A DNA stretch of 57,636 nucleotides, from assembly GCF_001465345.1 (NCBI RefSeq), contig NZ_CP013655.1:1157710-1215345 (forward strand). The letters run 5' to 3'. The number at the start of each line of letters is the position of its first letter. The stretch's first letter is position 1. The notes under the pieces were generated by a model. That model was given only the letters and a program-made list of their open reading frames with translations, was not told where the DNA came from and did not search any database. The position numbers and the translations under genes were made by a program. The stretch comes from Enterococcus rotai. Lineage in GTDB: Bacteria > Bacillota > Bacilli > Lactobacillales > Enterococcaceae. This document shows, piece by piece, positions 55,335 through 57,636 of this stretch.

Positions 55335-56486
55335 CTAATTTCTTTTCAAAGGCAAATGAATAATAAATGAGGTCCAACGATTATCAGATGTTGCATAGAT
55401 ATATCCTCCATGTAATGCAATAATGCTTTGTGCAATAGCTAGACCAAGACCTGTTCCACCTGTTTCTTGCGAACGTGATTCTTCTACCCGATAAAAACGA
55501 TCAAATAATTGATCTAAAGATTTCTTAGGGATAGGTGGACCATCGTTTCTAACAGCAATTACAGCTTCAGTTCCAACTTTTTCTACATCAATGACGATAT
55601 TTTTACCACCTTTTCCATATTTAAGCGCATTTGATAAGAGATTATTGAAAACACGCACTAACTTTTCAGTATCTCCATCCATTTTGATTGAAGCCGGATT
55701 GGCATTGACTTGAATAATCATGTCATTTTTGTCTGCTTCAAGCTCAAAATCAGCAGCAAGTTGCTCAATTAGTTGGGCCATGTCAAAATTGATTGAATTG
55801 ATTGGGACAGATGGCTGACGAACTTTTGTATATTCAAAGAGATCGTCAACAAGTAGTTTCATCTGTTTTGCTTTTACATAAGCTGTATGTGTGTATTTCA
55901 GTAAATCCTCTTGATTATGAAATTGCCGATCTTCAATCAAACCTAAATAACCTATAATAGAAGTTAAAGGTGTTCTGATGTCATGACTGACATTTGTGAT
56001 CAACTCATCTTTTGATTTTTCGATTTTTCGCTCATCTTCGATAGCCGCAACAGTACTATCAACTAAACCATTAATACTGGTAACAACTTTAGCCAAGTCA
56101 CCGCTTAACTCGAAAGGAATGCGATGGTCGTAATTACCGTCTGCAATATAATGCAACTCACTGATGATGTGACGTAATTGCATTTGACGATAACGCCGAA
56201 TCAAACGCCAATACAATACACTAACATCAACGATAAAGAAAATCGGGATTACGAACTTGCTTAAACTCCAAAATAAATCCGTATTTAGCTCTTGAGCGAA
56301 AGCACCTTTAGTTGCCCAAATGATTCCTTGTAGTGTCTGACTACCACTAAGCAGAACTGTAATTGAAACATTTAATAGAAGTAACAGGATAATCGTAACG
56401 ATTCCCTCAGCTAATAATTCACTGATTTCTTTAGATGTTAATGTGATTCTCTTTTGCTTTTCGATCTTCTTTTGTCTAACGAGCAT
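55335..56486 (-). CDS. croS: CroS-like sensor histidine kinase
   Basis: I choose ATG 56486, which overlaps the croR stop by 11 bases; a GTG at 56534 would overlap by 59 and lacks a ribosome binding site. The 383-residue kinase has two membrane segments (GIVTIILLLLLNVSITVLLS, FVIPIFFIVDVSVLYWRL) with a short external loop, a HAMP-like linker, HisKA with NVSHDIRTPLTSIIGYLG (phospho-His), and a HATPase with RVFNNLLSNALKYG (N-box) and GGTGLGLAIAQSI. Its place beside serS/guaB and VanS-like features match CroS, which gives enterococci intrinsic cephalosporin and cell-wall stress tolerance. The symbol is by context. Confidence 0.82.
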   Translation of the reverse strand: MLVRQKKIEKQKRITLTSKEISELLAEGIVTIILLLLLNVSITVLLSGSQTLQGIIWATKGAFAQELNTDLFWSLSKFVIPIFFIVDVSVLYWRLIRRYRQMQLRHIISELHYIADGNYDHRIPFELSGDLAKVVTSINGLVDSTVAAIEDERKIEKSKDELITNVSHDIRTPLTSIIGYLGLIEDRQFHNQEDLLKYTHTAYVKAKQMKLLVDDLFEYTKVRQPSVPINSINFDMAQLIEQLAADFELEADKNDMIIQVNANPASIKMDGDTEKLVRVFNNLLSNALKYGKGGKNIVIDVEKVGTEAVIAVRNDGPPIPKKSLDQLFDRFYRVEESRSQETGGTGLGLAIAQSIIALHGGYIYATSDNRWTSFIIHLPLKRN

Positions 56487-57165
56487 CGATCTTATATCCA
56501 ACTCCCCAAACTGTTTGAATGACTTTTTCTCCACCAGTTGCTTCTTCTATTTTATCTCTTAAGTGGCTAACATGAACCATCACTGTTTTTGCAGAGACGA
56601 TGCTTTCTTGTTGCCACACGCGTTCGAAAATTTCGTCTGCACTAAAAACACGGTTCGGATGACTAGCTAATAGATATAAGATCCCAAATTCTAATGCAGT
56701 TAGCTGGATTTCCTTTCCATCAACTGTCTTTACTTCGTGAGAGTCTTTATTGATAATTAGTGAGCCGATTTCAAGTACATCTGGTTCATCAGCTTTTTGT
56801 TGCATTTGGCTACGTCGTAAAATAGATTTAACTCGAGCCATAACTTCCAGTGGATTGAATGGCTTTGTAACATAATCATCTGCACCAGCAACTAGTCCTT
56901 TGATTTTGTCCATATCCGTTGTTTTAGCAGTTAACATAATGATTGGAATTTGAGATTCCTTTCGTAACTCTTTCACAACTTGCATACCGTCCATGATTGG
57001 CATCATTATATCTAGTATAAGTAGATCAATATCTGAAATAGTCCGAATTTTCGATAAAGCCTCTTTTCCATCATAAGCTTTAACGACTTCATAGCCTTCG
57101 TTGTGAATATAAATACTCAGTAGTTCTACAATCTCTTTATCATCATCAGCAACTAAAATTTTCAT
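56476..57165 (-). CDS. croR: CroR-like OmpR-family response regulator
   Basis: A 229-residue regulator: receiver with KILVADDDKEIV, phospho-Asp in LLILDIMMPIMDG and Lys in YVTKPFNPLEV; C-terminal winged helix with LTALEFGILYLLASHPNRVF and a WGVGYKID end. ATG 57165 is chosen as the family start (MKILVADD), with GGAGG about 11 bases upstream; ATG 57174 is also possible. It pairs with the kinase after it. In enterococci CroR activates cell-wall stress genes; control of the neighbouring exporter is not indicated. Confidence 0.85.
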   Translation of the reverse strand: MKILVADDDKEIVELLSIYIHNEGYEVVKAYDGKEALSKIRTISDIDLLILDIMMPIMDGMQVVKELRKESQIPIIMLTAKTTDMDKIKGLVAGADDYVTKPFNPLEVMARVKSILRRSQMQQKADEPDVLEIGSLIINKDSHEVKTVDGKEIQLTALEFGILYLLASHPNRVFSADEIFERVWQQESIVSAKTVMVHVSHLRDKIEEATGGEKVIQTVWGVGYKIDAR

Positions 57166-57394
57166 ATCATTCATTTCCTCCATATATATAGTAGAATTCT
57201 TCTTCTTCATTCTAACAAAAAAATAGAAAAATTGACAAAAACAAAGAGAAGTTACGGTAAATTTAGAATATGTTACCAAAAATTAAGAAATAGGGGGAAA
57301 AGAGCTGGTTTTTTGCTCAAAAGCGAACAATAAAGAACAAAAGGAATAAAACAATCGGGAACGAAAAAAAATTTAAAAAAAGTGCAAATTTTAG
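57166..57394. other. croR upstream region
   Basis: AT-rich. The croR promoter must lie here on the minus strand, but no well-matched pair stands out. No gene with a ribosome binding site was found. Confidence 0.3.
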
Positions 57395-57550
57395 TTGACC
57401 TAAGCCTATAATCTTGGTATATTATATCTTGTCGCAAGGCACTGATGAAACACGCCAAACGATAGATATAACATAACAGTCCGAGTTTGAAAAAAAATTT
57501 TGACAATCAGCGAAATAGTTGTTGACAAACAATAACTAACCTGATAAACT
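57395..57550 (+). promoter_or_regulatory. Two tandem outward promoters, possibly rRNA P1 and P2
   Basis: Promoter one: TTGACC (57395-57400), 17 bases, TATATT (57418-57423). Promoter two: TTGACA (57522-57527), 17 bases, TAAACT (57545-57550). Both point out of the right edge, about 127 bases apart, and no ribosome binding site or start follows before 57636. Strong tandem promoters with a non-coding leader are typical of rRNA operons, but no 16S sequence is present in the window, so this is tentative. Confidence 0.5.
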
Positions 57551-57636
57551 AGTGAAGTTGTCATGAGAAACAACGGCAACAAAGCGGAAATAAAATAACA
57601 TTTCAAGTTCAAAAAAACTTGGAAAATCAGGAAGAA

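Noticed and set aside
57273-57612. Overlapping minus-strand frames at the right edge
   Set aside because: No ribosome binding sites, Phe/Leu/Cys-rich compositions, and they run antisense to two good promoters.

Overview
The window is low-GC Gram-positive chromosome, most likely from the genus Enterococcus. The reasons are the order rsmG-parA-parB ... DUF951-ychF-DUF1129 ... guaB ... serS ... croRS, a Firmicutes T-box leader on serS, a WXG100-type (type VIIb) secretion locus, a WxL-interacting-type surface protein and an Mga-family regulator. Species cannot be fixed from the sequence alone.

Positions 1-18209 hold a type VIIb secretion system (T7SSb), all on the minus strand. Its order of transcription is a LytTR regulator, esxA, esaA, essA, esaB, essB, essC, and then a cargo block: three small helical partner proteins, one 383-aa putative effector, a lipoprotein, a related soluble protein and a small membrane protein that could be immunity. 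A strong terminator closes the block. Next come an intact ISL3-family insertion sequence with an 8-bp target duplication, an XRE regulator, a small minus-strand gene with a tiny upstream ORF, and, running off the left edge, a start-less 5'-truncated second copy of essC. The first 104 bases of the window are identical to the Walker A region of the full essC, so the locus looks modular, with a spare essC tail and probably a second cargo set to the left.

Positions 18480-25967 carry a GNAT acetyltransferase, an M24-like protein without key metal ligands, and a carbohydrate cluster: a PfkB-type sugar-phosphate kinase and a DeoR repressor diverging from galactitol-type PTS IIA, IIB and IIC, a small membrane protein and a class II aldolase. 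A ParB-binding parS site overlaps the stop codon of the kinase gene.

Positions 26192-28571 are the chromosome-segregation block rsmG-parA-parB. Positions 28640-38516 look like an accessory island: AT-rich DNA with paired direct repeats, a receiver-like winged-helix regulator, an acidic coiled-coil protein, two unrecognised proteins, a lone WxL-interacting-type protein, a tyrosine recombinase, a structured intergenic repeat and an Mga-family regulator. Core genes resume at 38847-47380 with DUF951, ychF, DUF1129, a polytopic PTPS-related membrane protein, guaB, a peptidoglycan-type polysaccharide deacetylase and T-box-controlled serS.

Between serS and the croRS two-component system lies a second accessory cluster (47972-55274). 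It has a ComP-like PDZ-containing histidine kinase, a LuxR-type response regulator, an AvrD-like protein, a translationally coupled P-loop kinase-like protein and a MacB/FtsX-type ABC exporter. AvrD enzymes make secreted small-molecule elicitors in Pseudomonas, so this cassette is a good candidate for an undescribed small-molecule signal or exported-metabolite system. The right edge, after croRS, has two tandem strong promoters pointing out of the window, possibly for an rRNA operon.
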